Source: Erythrobacter sp. (GTDB lineage: Bacteria; Pseudomonadota; Alphaproteobacteria; Sphingomonadales; Sphingomonadaceae). From it: a stretch of DNA of 64,000 nt. The notes under the pieces were generated by a model. That model ran no database searches, was not told the origin of the DNA, and worked only from the letters and a program-made list of their open reading frames with translations. Made by a program: the position numbers and the translations under genes. Below, one piece after another: positions 55,050-63,860 of the stretch. How positions within the stretch are numbered: position 1 is the first letter of the stretch; every line of letters begins with the position of its first letter. The stretch is taken from the NCBI GenBank assembly GCA_027311945.1, contig DAICXZ010000005.1, forward strand, positions 24,113-88,112, read 5' to 3'.

Positions 55050-55227
55050 AGGATCGGCCCAATGACAGCACGAATGAAAAGAATAGCGCGGGGAAAGGTA
55101 AGATCGCCCGGCCAAGGCGCAAGCAACAACACCCTCCCCGGTGCGTGGCTGCCGCGCCTAGCAGCAATGCCTGAGGCTGGCAATCAGGCCAAATTCGGCG
55201 AACTGTGCGGATTGCCAATCCAACGGC

Positions 55228-55256
55228 TTGCCATGGCGCGGAGGCTTGCCTATAGG
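55228..55256 (+). promoter_or_regulatory. tRNA-Pro (GGG) promoter
   Basis: TTGCCA (55228-55233) and TATAGG (55251-55256) are separated by 17 bases, with the tRNA starting 17 bases later. Both elements and spacing fit a housekeeping promoter. Confidence 0.7.
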
Positions 55257-55273
55257 CGCGCTTCCACTGGCAT

Positions 55274-55350
55274 CGGGACGTGGCGCAGTCTGGTAGCGCA
55301 CTATACTGGGGGTGTAGGGGTCGCTGGTTCGAATCCAGTCGTCCCGACCA
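55274..55350 (+). tRNA. tRNA-Pro (GGG)
   Basis: A 77-base cloverleaf with acceptor CGGGACG/CGTCCCG, anticodon loop CTGGGGG (anticodon GGG) and encoded CCA. A second tRNA-Pro (TGG) lies at 63492. Confidence 0.97.
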
Positions 55351-55375
55351 GTGGAAAATCCCCTAAATCCCTTTC

Positions 55376-56662
55376 TTAGCGCGTCGCATCGAAGGCGAAG
55401 CTGACGTTGACGGTAGAGGCAACGCTCGCCGCCGCATCGCCGGTGCCGACGTTGAAGGCCTTGCGATCGATCGCCGCCGTCCCGCTGACCGAGCGCCGCG
55501 CGCCGCTACCGGAAAGCGTGAAGGCGATCCGCTGCGGGCGACTCGCCCCCTTCAGGCTCAGCGTGCCATCAGCAGTATAGCGGTTGCCGCTGACCCGGCG
55601 CACGCTGGTCGAACGCCAGGTCGCCGTGGGGCTCGCCCCGGCGCCGAGGAAATCCGGCCCTTTGAGCATGGCATCCTGCGTGCCGTCGCCAAGCTTGGCG
55701 CTGGTGAGGTCAATCTCGATGGCGATACGCGCGCTTTCGGGTGCTTCGGGGTCCATCGCGATGGTGCCGCTCCAGCGTGAGAAGCTGCCGTTGAGCGCCA
55801 TGCCGCCATTGTCGACATTGAAGCCAAGCGTGCCGCCGGGCTGGATCGTCCACGATGGCGGCGGGCCAGCCGCTTCGGTCTCTTCGGCCTCTACGTCCGG
55901 CGCAGCCTCCTCGGCGGCGGCCTCTTCCTCTTCTTCGGCGACAGGCTCTTGCACCGCTTCATCAGCCGCGAGAGCAACGCGGCCCTCTGCTTCCGAGCCA
56001 TCTGGCGGCAAAGTCACGGCCTGCTGCTGTCCCTCTTCTTCATGCTCGTGCTCCGCACCCCCGCCGAGCCCGAAATAGACAGCAGCCCACAGGCCGACGA
56101 CCGCGACCATCAGCGCAAGTGTTACCGCGCCCGCCCCGCCCGGCGCCATGCGGCCAAGCAGCGAATCGCGCATCAGGAAGTGGTGCCGCAGCGCCCCGAC
56201 CACGTGCAGCACAAACAGGCCAATGCCTACCTTGGCGAGAATCTCGTGCGCGTCCTCGAAGGTGTGGTTCATCCCCGCGTCGAGCGGCAGGTGCGGCCAG
56301 GGCACCACGCCGAAGATCATCGTCGGCACGCTGATCGCGGAGGTGGAGACAATCGCCCAGCCCGTGAGCGGCACGCCGATCATCAGGACATAGAAACCCA
56401 CGTGCACCGCGCTGGCGAGGAAGCCGGTGATCCCGCCTTCGATCTTCGGCGGGCGCTTGTGTGTAAGCCGCCAGCCGAGGCGGACGAGGCTGAGTAGCAG
56501 GATCGTTATGCCGATGGACTTGTGCAGCTGATACAGCTCGAACCCGCTGGCATCGCGCGGCATGGCAAAGCCCAGCGCCAGTTCACCCGCCAGCAACAGC
56601 GCCAGAAGCCAGTGCAGCAGGATCGCCCCGCCCGAATACCGTTGTTGTTCGCCGCCCAGCAT
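55376..56662 (-). CDS. Cytochrome b561-YceI fusion protein
   Basis: A 428-residue fusion. The N-terminal cytochrome b561-like domain has four membrane segments (about 12-34, 48-64, 82-108, 143-160) with candidate haem ligands His17, His47 and His153. A fifth segment (about 180-200) leads into a His/Glu/Ala/Pro-rich acidic linker (about 203-265), then a YceI-like lipocalin domain (about 267-428) that may bind an isoprenoid quinone. The start is ATG 56662, not the long upstream extension. Redox partners are unknown. Confidence 0.88.
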   Translation of the reverse strand: MLGGEQQRYSGGAILLHWLLALLLAGELALGFAMPRDASGFELYQLHKSIGITILLLSLVRLGWRLTHKRPPKIEGGITGFLASAVHVGFYVLMIGVPLTGWAIVSTSAISVPTMIFGVVPWPHLPLDAGMNHTFEDAHEILAKVGIGLFVLHVVGALRHHFLMRDSLLGRMAPGGAGAVTLALMVAVVGLWAAVYFGLGGGAEHEHEEEGQQQAVTLPPDGSEAEGRVALAADEAVQEPVAEEEEEAAAEEAAPDVEAEETEAAGPPPSWTIQPGGTLGFNVDNGGMALNGSFSRWSGTIAMDPEAPESARIAIEIDLTSAKLGDGTQDAMLKGPDFLGAGASPTATWRSTSVRRVSGNRYTADGTLSLKGASRPQRIAFTLSGSGARRSVSGTAAIDRKAFNVGTGDAAASVASTVNVSFAFDATR

Positions 56663-56794
56663 CGAAAGCCCCCTCGCGTCCCGTAAGTGTGTTTGTGATA
56701 ACCCAATATTTGACATGTTCAACAGCCAAACCACTTTCCTACACGAACCCATTTGGTTCACGCGTGGAGCGACTCCAACCAAAGGATACGATCC

Positions 56795-57208
56795 ATGTCC
56801 CTGCTCGAAACCCTTGTCGGCCCCATTGCCTCGCTGATCGACAAGATTATTCCCGACCCACAGGCGCGCGAACGCGCCAAGCTCGAACTGCTGCGGCTTG
56901 AAGGATCGCAGGAAATGGAGGCGATCAAGGCGCGCCTCGCCGCCATCGTGGCCGAAGCGCAGTCGTCCGACCCCTGGACCAGCCGCGCGCGGCCGAGTTT
57001 CCTCTATGTCATGTACACGCTGCTGCTGTTCGCGCTGCCAATGGGCGTGCTCGCCGCTTTTAATCCTGCGGCGGCCAACGATATTGCCAAGGGAATGAAC
57101 GCCTATCTCAATGGCCTGCCCGAGCCGCTCTATGCGCTCTTCGGCACCGGCTATCTCGGCTACACGGCGGCGCGCCAGTGGGGCAAGATCAAGGGCGTGG
57201 ACCAGTAA
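56795..57208 (+). CDS. GTA-type 3TM holin family protein
   Basis: A 137-residue protein of the 3TM holin family used for release of gene transfer agents and phage. The N-terminal half is a charged helix (about 20-60), followed by a hydrophobic segment (SFLYVMYTLLLFALPMGV, about 70-88) and a shorter C-terminal one (LYALFGTGYLGYTAA, about 113-127). No endolysin or phage gene is near it. ATG 56795 has a good GGA-rich site upstream. Confidence 0.8.
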   Translation: MSLLETLVGPIASLIDKIIPDPQARERAKLELLRLEGSQEMEAIKARLAAIVAEAQSSDPWTSRARPSFLYVMYTLLLFALPMGVLAAFNPAAANDIAKGMNAYLNGLPEPLYALFGTGYLGYTAARQWGKIKGVDQ

Positions 57209-57217
57209 GGCGGATGC

Positions 57218-57283
57218 CAGGCAAGGTGTGACAGCCTCCGCTTTTCTCGTCTGGACACTGTCACACCTGTCACACCTTGCCTG
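57218..57283. repeat. 17-bp perfect inverted repeat
   Basis: CAGGCAAGGTGTGACAG (57218-57234) is exactly repeated in inverse at 57267-57283, with a 32-base loop. It lies just after the holin stop. The loop holds an extra CTGTCACAC copy. There is no T-tract, so it is either a factor-dependent terminator or a repeat element. Confidence 0.8.
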
Positions 57284-57335
57284 AACCGCGCCATCAGCCT
57301 TTGCGCCAATGGCGAGTGCCGCTATGCAAAGCGCC

Positions 57336-57770
57336 ATGACCCAGACGATCTATGTCCTCAATGGCCCGAACCTGAACCTCCTCGGCACGCGCGAGCCCGA
57401 AATCTATGGCTCCGACACGCTCGACGATGTCGCCGCCCGGCTTGACGAACGCGCCTCCGAACTGGGCCTTGCCATCGAAATGCGCCAGTCCAACCACGAG
57501 GGCCACCTGATCGACTGGCTGCACGAGGCTCAGGCCGACGGCGCGAAGGCCGTCATCCTCAACGCCGGTGCCTATACGCACACCAGCCTCGCGCTCTATG
57601 ATGCGATCCGTTCGATCACCACGCCGGTGATCGAGGTGCACATCTCCAACCCGGCTGCGCGCGAGGCCTATCGCCACCATTCCTATGTCGGCATGGCGGC
57701 CAAGGGCGCGATCACCGGCATGGGCGTTTACGGATACGAACTCGCGCTAGAGGCGGCAGCGCGCCTCTGA
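57336..57770 (+). CDS. aroQ: 3-dehydroquinate dehydratase, type II
   Basis: A 144-residue type II dehydroquinase of the shikimate pathway. The catalytic Tyr24 is in REPEIYG, NGPNLNLLG marks the N-terminus, and VEVHISNP carries the active-site His. The upstream in-frame ATGs at 57309 and 57324 would add up to nine residues; ATG 57336 starts at the conserved core. It precedes accB-accC, a common order. Confidence 0.95.
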   Translation: MTQTIYVLNGPNLNLLGTREPEIYGSDTLDDVAARLDERASELGLAIEMRQSNHEGHLIDWLHEAQADGAKAVILNAGAYTHTSLALYDAIRSITTPVIEVHISNPAAREAYRHHSYVGMAAKGAITGMGVYGYELALEAAARL

Positions 57771-57864
57771 TCCGCCCGCCCCAAGCCTGACCACAGGCTT
57801 GCCATGCGCGGCGACAGGCACTAGCGCGGGCGGTCATCATTAGTCGCAAGTACTGAGGAATTGC

Positions 57865-58356
57865 ATGGCAGATTCTAAGCCGGCTTCGGGCCGTAAGTCG
57901 GGCATGACGGTAGACACCGCGCTGGTGCGCGAACTGGCCGAGCTGCTGGGTGAAACGGGCCTTACCGAAATCGAAGTGGAGGAAGGCGATCGCCGTATCC
58001 GCCTTTCGCGTGAGATGATCGCGGCGCCCGCGGCTACGGTCAGCGTGCCTGCCCCGGCCGCTGCTGCTCCGGCGGCAGCTGCGCCCGCCGCAGCCCCGGC
58101 CGCCCCTGCGCCGACCGACCTTGCCAATGCGGTGAAGTCGCCGATGGTCGGCACGGTCTATATGGCGTCCGACCCGAACTCGCCGCCGTTCATCGCGGTT
58201 GGCGACAAGGTGAAGGCGGGCGATACGCTTCTAATTGTCGAAGCCATGAAGGTCATGAACCCGATCACCGCGCCCAAGGATGGCACCGTGGGCGAGATTC
58301 TCGTCGACAATGCCGAGCCGGTCGAGTTCGACCAGCCGCTGGTGATCCTGAACTGA
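57865..58356 (+). CDS. accB: Biotin carboxyl carrier protein of acetyl-CoA carboxylase
   Basis: A 163-residue BCCP. A charged N-terminal part is joined by an Ala/Pro linker (about 53-84) to the biotinyl domain with EAMKVMN, Lys129 being the biotinylation site. It supplies the carboxyl carrier for malonyl-CoA synthesis. Stop overlaps the accC start as TGATG. Confidence 0.97.
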   Translation: MADSKPASGRKSGMTVDTALVRELAELLGETGLTEIEVEEGDRRIRLSREMIAAPAATVSVPAPAAAAPAAAAPAAAPAAPAPTDLANAVKSPMVGTVYMASDPNSPPFIAVGDKVKAGDTLLIVEAMKVMNPITAPKDGTVGEILVDNAEPVEFDQPLVILN

Positions 58357-59705
58357 TGGCCATCAAACGCATACTGATCGCGAACCGCGGCGAGATCGCC
58401 CTGCGCGTTCACCGTGCCGCGCATGAAATGGGCATCGAAACGGTCGCGGTCCACTCGACCGCCGATGCCGATGCCATGCATGTGCGACTGGCAGACCACG
58501 CCGTCTGCATCGGCCCGCCGTCCGCCACCGATAGCTACCTCAATCAGGCGGCGATCATCTCGGCGGCAGAGATCACCGGGGCCGATGCGATTCACCCCGG
58601 CTACGGCTTCCTCTCGGAGAACGAGAAGTTCGCCGAAATTGTCGAGGCGCACGGACTGATCTGGATCGGCCCCAAGCCCGAACACATCCGCACCATGGGC
58701 GACAAGGTCGCCGCCAAGAAGACGGCTGGTGCCCTGGGCTTGCCGCTGGTGCCAGGCTCTGCCGGTGCGGTCGAGACGATGGACGAGATTCGCGCAGTGG
58801 CCGCCGAATGCGGCTATCCGGTGCTGGTCAAGGCCGCAGCCGGTGGCGGTGGCAGGGGCATGAAGGTCATTCCGGGGCCGGAAAACCTCGAAAGCCTCGT
58901 CAATCAGGCGAAGTCGGAAGCCAAGGCCGCCTTTGGCGACGACACCATGTATGTCGAGAAATACCTCGGCAATCCGCGCCACATCGAATTTCAGGTGTTC
59001 GGCGACGGCAAGGGCAACGCCATCCACCTCGGTGAGCGTGACTGTTCGTTGCAGCGCCGCCATCAGAAGGTGTTCGAGGAAGCGCCCTCGCCCGTCATCA
59101 CCCCCGAAGAGCGCGAGCGCATGGGCGATATCGTGGCGAAAGCCATGGCCGACATGGGCTATCGCGGTGCAGGCACGATCGAATTCCTGTGGGAAAACGG
59201 TGAGTTCTACTTCATCGAGATGAACACCCGCCTGCAGGTCGAACACCCGGTGACCGAAGCGATCACCGGCGTCGACCTCGTGCGCGAGCAGATCCGCATC
59301 GCCGATGGCAAGCCGCTGTCGGTCACGCAGGACGAGCTGGAGTTCAAGGGCCATGCGATCGAGTGCCGGATCAACGCGGAAGACCCGTTCACCTTCGCCC
59401 CGTCACCGGGCAAGGTCACGGCCTACCACCCGGCAGGCGGTATGCATGTACGCGTCGATAGCGGGCTATATTCGGGCTATTCGATCCCGCCTTATTACGA
59501 TTCGATGATCGCCAAGCTGATCGTCTACGGCCGCACCCGTGAGGGCTGCCTGATGCGTCTGCGCCGCGCGCTCGAAGAGATGGTGGTCGAAGGCGTGAAG
59601 ACCTCTATCCCACTGCACCAGGCGCTGGTGCGGAACGAGGATGTGATCAACGGCAACTACACGATCAAGTGGCTCGAAGAGTGGCTGGAGACGCGCGAAG
59701 CCTGA
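58356..59705 (+). CDS. accC: Biotin carboxylase of acetyl-CoA carboxylase
   Basis: A 449-residue ATP-grasp enzyme that carboxylates biotin on Acc[12 protein letters not shown] is the ATP-binding glycine-rich loop, and [14 protein letters not shown] carries the catalytic residues. Length matches the family. Confidence 0.98.
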   Translation: MAIKRILIANRGEIALRVHRAAHEMGIETVAVHSTADADAMHVRLADHAVCIGPPSATDSYLNQAAIISAAEITGADAIHPGYGFLSENEKFAEIVEAHGLIWIGPKPEHIRTMGDKVAAKKTAGALGLPLVPGSAGAVETMDEIRAVAAECGYPVLVKAAAGGGGRGMKVIPGPENLESLVNQAKSEAKAAFGDDTMYVEKYLGNPRHIEFQVFGDGKGNAIHLGERDCSLQRRHQKVFEEAPSPVITPEERERMGDIVAKAMADMGYRGAGTIEFLWENGEFYFIEMNTRLQVEHPVTEAITGVDLVREQIRIADGKPLSVTQDELEFKGHAIECRINAEDPFTFAPSPGKVTAYHPAGGMHVRVDSGLYSGYSIPPYYDSMIAKLIVYGRTREGCLMRLRRALEEMVVEGVKTSIPLHQALVRNEDVINGNYTIKWLEEWLETREA

Positions 59706-59713
59706 TCGTATAA

Positions 59714-59748
59714 CCCCTCTCGTTCCCGCACAATGGCAACGGGAGGGG
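59714..59748. terminator. Bidirectional hairpin terminator
   Basis: CCCCTCTCGTT (59714-59724) pairs with AACGGGAGGGG (59738-59748) with one G-T pair, around a 13-base loop. It lies between convergent accC and the Lrp gene. The flanks are moderately A/T-rich. Confidence 0.65.
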
Positions 59749-59755
59749 GCATTTC

Positions 59756-60220
59756 TTACCCCAGCGGAACCCCCGGTTCGTTCTTCGCGGTGCGGATCGT
59801 CAGCGAGGTCTTCACGCTCGCCACATTGGGAGCGGGCGTCAGCTTGCTGGTGAGGAATTCCTGAAAGCTCTGCAGATCGTGCGAAACGATCTTCAGGATG
59901 AAGTCGATCTCGCCGTTGAGCATGTGGCACTCGCGCACCTCGGGCAGCGACCTCATATGCTCTTCGAACCCGCGCAAGTCTTCCTCGGCCTGGCTGCGCA
60001 GCGATACCATCGCAAACACCGTGATCGCATAGCCCAGCTTCGAGGGATCGAGATCGGCATGATAGCCGCGAATCACCCCCTCTTCCTCCAGTGCGCGCAC
60101 CCGGCGAAGACACGGCGGTGCCGTCAGTCCCACGCGGCTGGCCAGGTCGACATTGGTCACCCGGCCTTCGGCCTGAAGTTCAGCCAGCAATTTCCGGTCA
60201 ATCGCGTCCAGCGTGCCCAT
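59756..60220 (-). CDS. Lrp/AsnC family transcriptional regulator
   Basis: A 154-residue feast-famine regulator. The N-terminal helix-turn-helix (about 5-55, with TNVDLASRVGLTAPPCLRR) is followed by the RAM domain, which binds amino acids. Start at ATG 60220 rather than the longer frame. The Lrp-type length and CLRRVRALEEEGVI pattern are clear; ligand unknown. Confidence 0.93.
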   Translation of the reverse strand: MGTLDAIDRKLLAELQAEGRVTNVDLASRVGLTAPPCLRRVRALEEEGVIRGYHADLDPSKLGYAITVFAMVSLRSQAEEDLRGFEEHMRSLPEVRECHMLNGEIDFILKIVSHDLQSFQEFLTSKLTPAPNVASVKTSLTIRTAKNEPGVPLG

Positions 60221-60479
60221 GGGCCTGCCCCCTTTGCTGATCACACTCGCATAACGGCGCCCACCTGCACCGGAATCTGCACTCTGATCTAGATCCAAGT
60301 GCAACTTTCTTGAGGAAACAACAGGAATGCGCAAGCCTGTTATGCGGAAATGTTATTATCCGTTGTTCGGGATGTCCCTTTTTGCGACGGCGCCTCTCAG
60401 CGCCCATGCCAAACGCCGGGCTCCGGGGTAATGCCGCAATCGTCCTTAGACCCCATACCCATTGCGGAGCACCCTTCCC

Positions 60480-62285
60480 TTGTTCGACGACCGTCTCGCC
60501 ACCGTTTTGCGCATGACTGCGCTCGGGCAGGCGGGGCATCATACCCAGTTTCGCCAGCTGCTTGACCTGCTCGGCACCCTGCGCGACGACAAGGCGGCAA
60601 TCGCGCCGCACGAAGCAGGGTTTGCCCGGCTGGCCGAGCTGCGCCAGCTGATCGCTCCTGAGGAACAGGCGCAAATCCTGCGCGAGAGCGGCCTCAGGCT
60701 GCGCAATCCCCGGTTGGTCGCAGTGCTCGCGGAAGGTGAGCCGCGGATCGGGGCCGCAGCCATGGCCACCGCGCGGCTGACCGAAGATCAGTGGCTCGCC
60801 CTGATTCCCGAGCTGCCGGTCGGCTGCCGCGGCTTCCTGCGCCATCGCCGCGATCTTCCCGCGCGCGCCAACGGTCTGCTGGCGCGGCTCGGCATTGGCG
60901 ATCTGGTGCTTTCGGATGCGGCCCACGAGACTCGCGGTGTGACGCTGGACCAGGTGCCCGCAGCCCCCGCTCCCCTGTCCGAAGACGAGGAACACGAGGA
61001 GAGCGAGCCCGAGAACGAAGCGGAGACACCTGCCGTCCCGCTGCCTCCGGTCGCGCCCACCGCGATCGAGCCACTCCTTGTCACCGAGCCCGAGCCGACG
61101 CCCGAACCGGCCCCGCCTGCCGCAGAGCCGCGCGCCATCGGCGAGATCATCGAGCGGATCGAGACCTATCGCAGCGCCCGCCGCACCCCGGTGCTCGCCC
61201 CGCGCCTGCCGCTTGGCGACGCGACTGCCAGCGAACAGTCCACAAGCGTCATGGCCTTCGACGCGGTCACCGACGCGGAAGGCCGCGTGCTGGCGGCGAG
61301 CGATCCGGTCATGTCCGAAGTGCTGGGGATGTTGCTCACAGGTGCCCACCCCGGACCGCTCGTGACTTTTGGCGACGGGCTGACCCCGGCCTTCCGTCTG
61401 CATCAACCGGTCCACGCCGGTCGGATCGCGCTCAAAGGGCGCGGCCGTCTTGCCGGCGACTGGCTGATCGAGGCCAGCCCGATCTTCGAGCGTCCACGTG
61501 GGAACTTCGCCGGCTATCGTTGCCGTCTGCGCCGTCCGCCGCGGCCGAGCGCTGCCGAGACGCAGTCGCCCAAGCACACCGCAGCCGATCGCATGCGCCA
61601 GATCCTGCATGAACTGCGCACTCCGGTGGGAGCGATCCAGGGCTTTGCCGAGGTCATCCAGCAGCAGATGTTCGGCCCCGCACCGCATGAATATCGCGCC
61701 CATGCCGCCGCTATCACTGTCGATGCGGCGCGCCTTCTCGCGGGCTTCGACGAACTTGACCGCCTGGCCCGGCTGCAAACGGGCGCGGCAAAGCTCGAAA
61801 GCGGCGAAAGCGACCTTGCCGAAGTCTTCGGCGAAACCCTGCGCCGTTTGCGCCCGGTGCTCGAACCACGGGATGCGGTCATCGAGCTGGAGACGACCGG
61901 AGGCCCGTTCCCTCTCGCTATTGCCCGCAACGAAATGCGCCTGCTCGCATGGCGGCTGCTTGCGACCTTGGCCGGTGCGCTCGCCCCTTCCGAGACGCTT
62001 TCCCTGAGGCTGGAGCAGCGCGGCAAGTCCGCCTACCTCACCTGCGATCTGCCCCAATCGCTGCGCGATCTCGACGCCTTCGACGAGAAGCGCCGGGGCG
62101 CGCTCAGCTCGGGTGTGTTCGGTCCGCGCTTTGCCTTGGACCTGGCCGCCGCTGAAGCCAGCGCCGCTGGCGGAACGCTCAGCTTTGCCGACGAGCGGCT
62201 GGACCTTCACCTCCCGCTAACCGGTGGCGGGTTATTGACCCCTGGCGCGCAGGCCAATAGCACGCGCAAAGTAACCGGCGCATAG
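60480..62285 (+). CDS. Histidine-kinase-like protein with degenerate ATPase
   Basis: A 601-residue soluble protein. A helical N-terminal part (about 1-160), a Pro/Glu-rich linker (about 165-225), a PAS-like segment (about 265-345) and a HisKA region with LHELRTPVGAIQGFAE, phospho-His about 377, follow in order. The C-terminal ATPase region lacks a recognisable N box, and the G1 and G2 glycine motifs are missing. It may act as a phosphotransfer or scaffold protein. The start is TTG 60480, inferred from FDDRLATVL; TTG 60462 is possible. Confidence 0.8.
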   Translation: MFDDRLATVLRMTALGQAGHHTQFRQLLDLLGTLRDDKAAIAPHEAGFARLAELRQLIAPEEQAQILRESGLRLRNPRLVAVLAEGEPRIGAAAMATARLTEDQWLALIPELPVGCRGFLRHRRDLPARANGLLARLGIGDLVLSDAAHETRGVTLDQVPAAPAPLSEDEEHEESEPENEAETPAVPLPPVAPTAIEPLLVTEPEPTPEPAPPAAEPRAIGEIIERIETYRSARRTPVLAPRLPLGDATASEQSTSVMAFDAVTDAEGRVLAASDPVMSEVLGMLLTGAHPGPLVTFGDGLTPAFRLHQPVHAGRIALKGRGRLAGDWLIEASPIFERPRGNFAGYRCRLRRPPRPSAAETQSPKHTAADRMRQILHELRTPVGAIQGFAEVIQQQMFGPAPHEYRAHAAAITVDAARLLAGFDELDRLARLQTGAAKLESGESDLAEVFGETLRRLRPVLEPRDAVIELETTGGPFPLAIARNEMRLLAWRLLATLAGALAPSETLSLRLEQRGKSAYLTCDLPQSLRDLDAFDEKRRGALSSGVFGPRFALDLAAAEASAAGGTLSFADERLDLHLPLTGGGLLTPGAQANSTRKVTGA

Positions 62286-62314
62286 GGGGCTCCGGGGCAT
62301 CAGGAGTAGATACG

Positions 62315-63313
62315 GTGGCCCTGCGAAGCGTTTTAGATCCGCCACCGCCGCAAGCTCTCGCCCACTTTTCCGATCGCAAGACCCGTTACCTTGTGACGGT
62401 CGATACCGAAGAGGAATTCGACTGGGACAAGCCCCTGAGGCGCGAAGGCTACGGGCTCGACCATGTATCCCGGATCACCCAGTTCCAGCAGTTCTGCGAA
62501 GAAATGGGTGTCGTGCCGATCTATCTGGTCGACTGGCCGATCGCCACGTCCGATCTGGCCGGTGAGATCTTGCGCGAACCCGTCGCCGCCGGCCGTGCCG
62601 AGGTGGGTGTGCAACTGCATCCATGGGTAAACCCGCCGTTTACGGAAGAGATTACGCAGGCCAACAGCTTTGCCGGAAACCTGCCCTATGCGCTCGAGGC
62701 CGCCAAGTTCGCCCGCCTGCGCGACCAGATCGAGACGCAGTTCGGCGCGGCCCCACTGATCTACCGCGCCGGGCGCTATGGTCTTGGCCCGCGCACCGCA
62801 GAAATCCTTCAGGCCAACGGTATCGCGATAGACACCTCGGTACGCGCCAAGTTCGACTATTCGGCGAGCGGCGGCCCCGACTATCGGCTTCACCCGCTCA
62901 AGCCCTACTGGCTCGACGACGCGCAAAGCATGCTTGAACTGCCGCTCACCACCACCTTCTGGGGCCTGTTGCGCGAACTTGGCGATGCGATCTATCCGCG
63001 CTTGTGGCGCATGCCGCAGGCGCGTGGGGTGCTGTCGCGGCTGGGCCTGCTCGAACGTATTCCGCTGACACCCGAAGGCGTGGGCGTCGATGAAGCCATA
63101 CGCGGGATCGACATGGCGCTCGATGCCGATTTGCCGGTGCTGATGTTCTCGTTCCACAGCCCCTCACTGGCGCCCGGCCACACGCCCTATGTCCGCAGCG
63201 AGGAGGATCTCGCCCAGCTTTACGACTGGTGGCGGCGTGTCTTCGCCTACTGCGATCTGCGCGGCGTGGTGCCTTCGTCGGTGGCCGACGTTATGGCATC
63301 GGTGGTTCGTTAG
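62315..63313 (+). CDS. Polysaccharide deacetylase family protein
   Basis: A 332-residue NodB-like deacetylase related to WalW-type proteins. TVDTEEEFDW near 28 supplies the metal-binding Asp, and the histidine-containing segments VQLHPW near 99 and MFSFHSPSL near 275 complete the set. It lacks a signal peptide, so it may act on a cytoplasmic sugar-lipid. Start is GTG 62315, 29 bases after the kinase-like gene, suggesting an operon. Confidence 0.82.
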   Translation: MALRSVLDPPPPQALAHFSDRKTRYLVTVDTEEEFDWDKPLRREGYGLDHVSRITQFQQFCEEMGVVPIYLVDWPIATSDLAGEILREPVAAGRAEVGVQLHPWVNPPFTEEITQANSFAGNLPYALEAAKFARLRDQIETQFGAAPLIYRAGRYGLGPRTAEILQANGIAIDTSVRAKFDYSASGGPDYRLHPLKPYWLDDAQSMLELPLTTTFWGLLRELGDAIYPRLWRMPQARGVLSRLGLLERIPLTPEGVGVDEAIRGIDMALDADLPVLMFSFHSPSLAPGHTPYVRSEEDLAQLYDWWRRVFAYCDLRGVVPSSVADVMASVVR

Positions 63314-63334
63314 CCAAGCAGTGACGCGAAGTTC

Positions 63335-63363
63335 TTGCCGCGCGGGTTTTCACAGGCTATCGG
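63335..63363 (+). promoter_or_regulatory. Promoter of the tRNA-CAT gene
   Basis: TTGCCG (63335-63340) and TATCGG (63358-63363) with a 17-base spacer lie 22 bases before the tRNA. The layout parallels the promoter at 55228. Confidence 0.6.
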
Positions 63364-63385
63364 CCCATTTCGCGCTGACAAGGCG

Positions 63386-63462
63386 GGGCCTGTAGCTCAG
63401 TTGGTTAGAGCTGGCCGCTCATAACGGCTAGGTCGCGGGTTCGAGTCCTGCCGGGCCCACCA
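63386..63462 (+). tRNA. tRNA with CAT anticodon (Ile2 or elongator Met)
   Basis: A 77-base cloverleaf with acceptor GGGCCTG/CGGGCCC, anticodon loop CTCATAA (anticodon CAT) and encoded CCA. The acceptor and D-arm look like alphaproteobacterial tRNA-Ile2, whose C34 is changed to lysidine, but elongator Met cannot be excluded by eye. It is not initiator Met because position 1 pairs with position 72. Confidence 0.93.
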
Positions 63463-63491
63463 GCCTTGAAGTCAGTGCGAATGATCCCGGT

Positions 63492-63568
<77 letters not shown>

Positions 63569-63576
63569 ATCTCTAG

Positions 63577-63603
63577 AAACCACGCAATTCTGCGGTTTTC
63601 TTT
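63577..63603 (+). terminator. Intrinsic terminator of the tRNA pair
   Basis: AAAC and CGCA (63577-63586, with a two-base bulge) pair with TGCG and GTTT (63591-63598), followed by the T-rich TTTTCTTT. It ends the two-tRNA transcript. Confidence 0.65.
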
Positions 63604-63860
63604 CACGCCACGGTGACACATCCAGTGACACTTAGCGTGACACATGGATGAGTGTCGAAACGGCCGCAAGGCAGCGCGGAGCGCAACCAGTAGTCCGGTT
63701 GCGGTGGAGTCTGGATCAGAATTCCGCGAGCTGGTTCATCGGCTGGTGATGAGCATCCCACCGAATGGGCCCGCCATCAACGGGTCGGAGCAAAGGTGTG
63801 CAATTCGGCTTACGACCATGGAGCTGCCATTCATCCGCCAACTCCCAATGGCTGGCACTG
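63604..63860. other. Gene-poor stretch between tRNA-Pro and the insertion sequence
   Basis: No gene is supported in 63604-63860. Short frames here lack a ribosome site and any recognisable domain. Three TGACAC words in the first 40 bases (63613-63642) are the only visible pattern. It may be remnant island DNA, since tRNA 3' ends are usual integration sites, but no integrase fragment is seen. Confidence 0.5.

Noticed and set aside
56710..56722. TTGA-N5-TCAA as a possible FNR-type operator between the cytochrome-YceI gene and the holin
   Set aside because: FNR/CRP sites need a six-base spacer; here it is five, so the match is not convincing.
60198..62210. 670-codon open frame opposite the kinase-like gene
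   Set aside because: It is an antisense shadow; the plus strand carries the HisKA motif and a good operon context.
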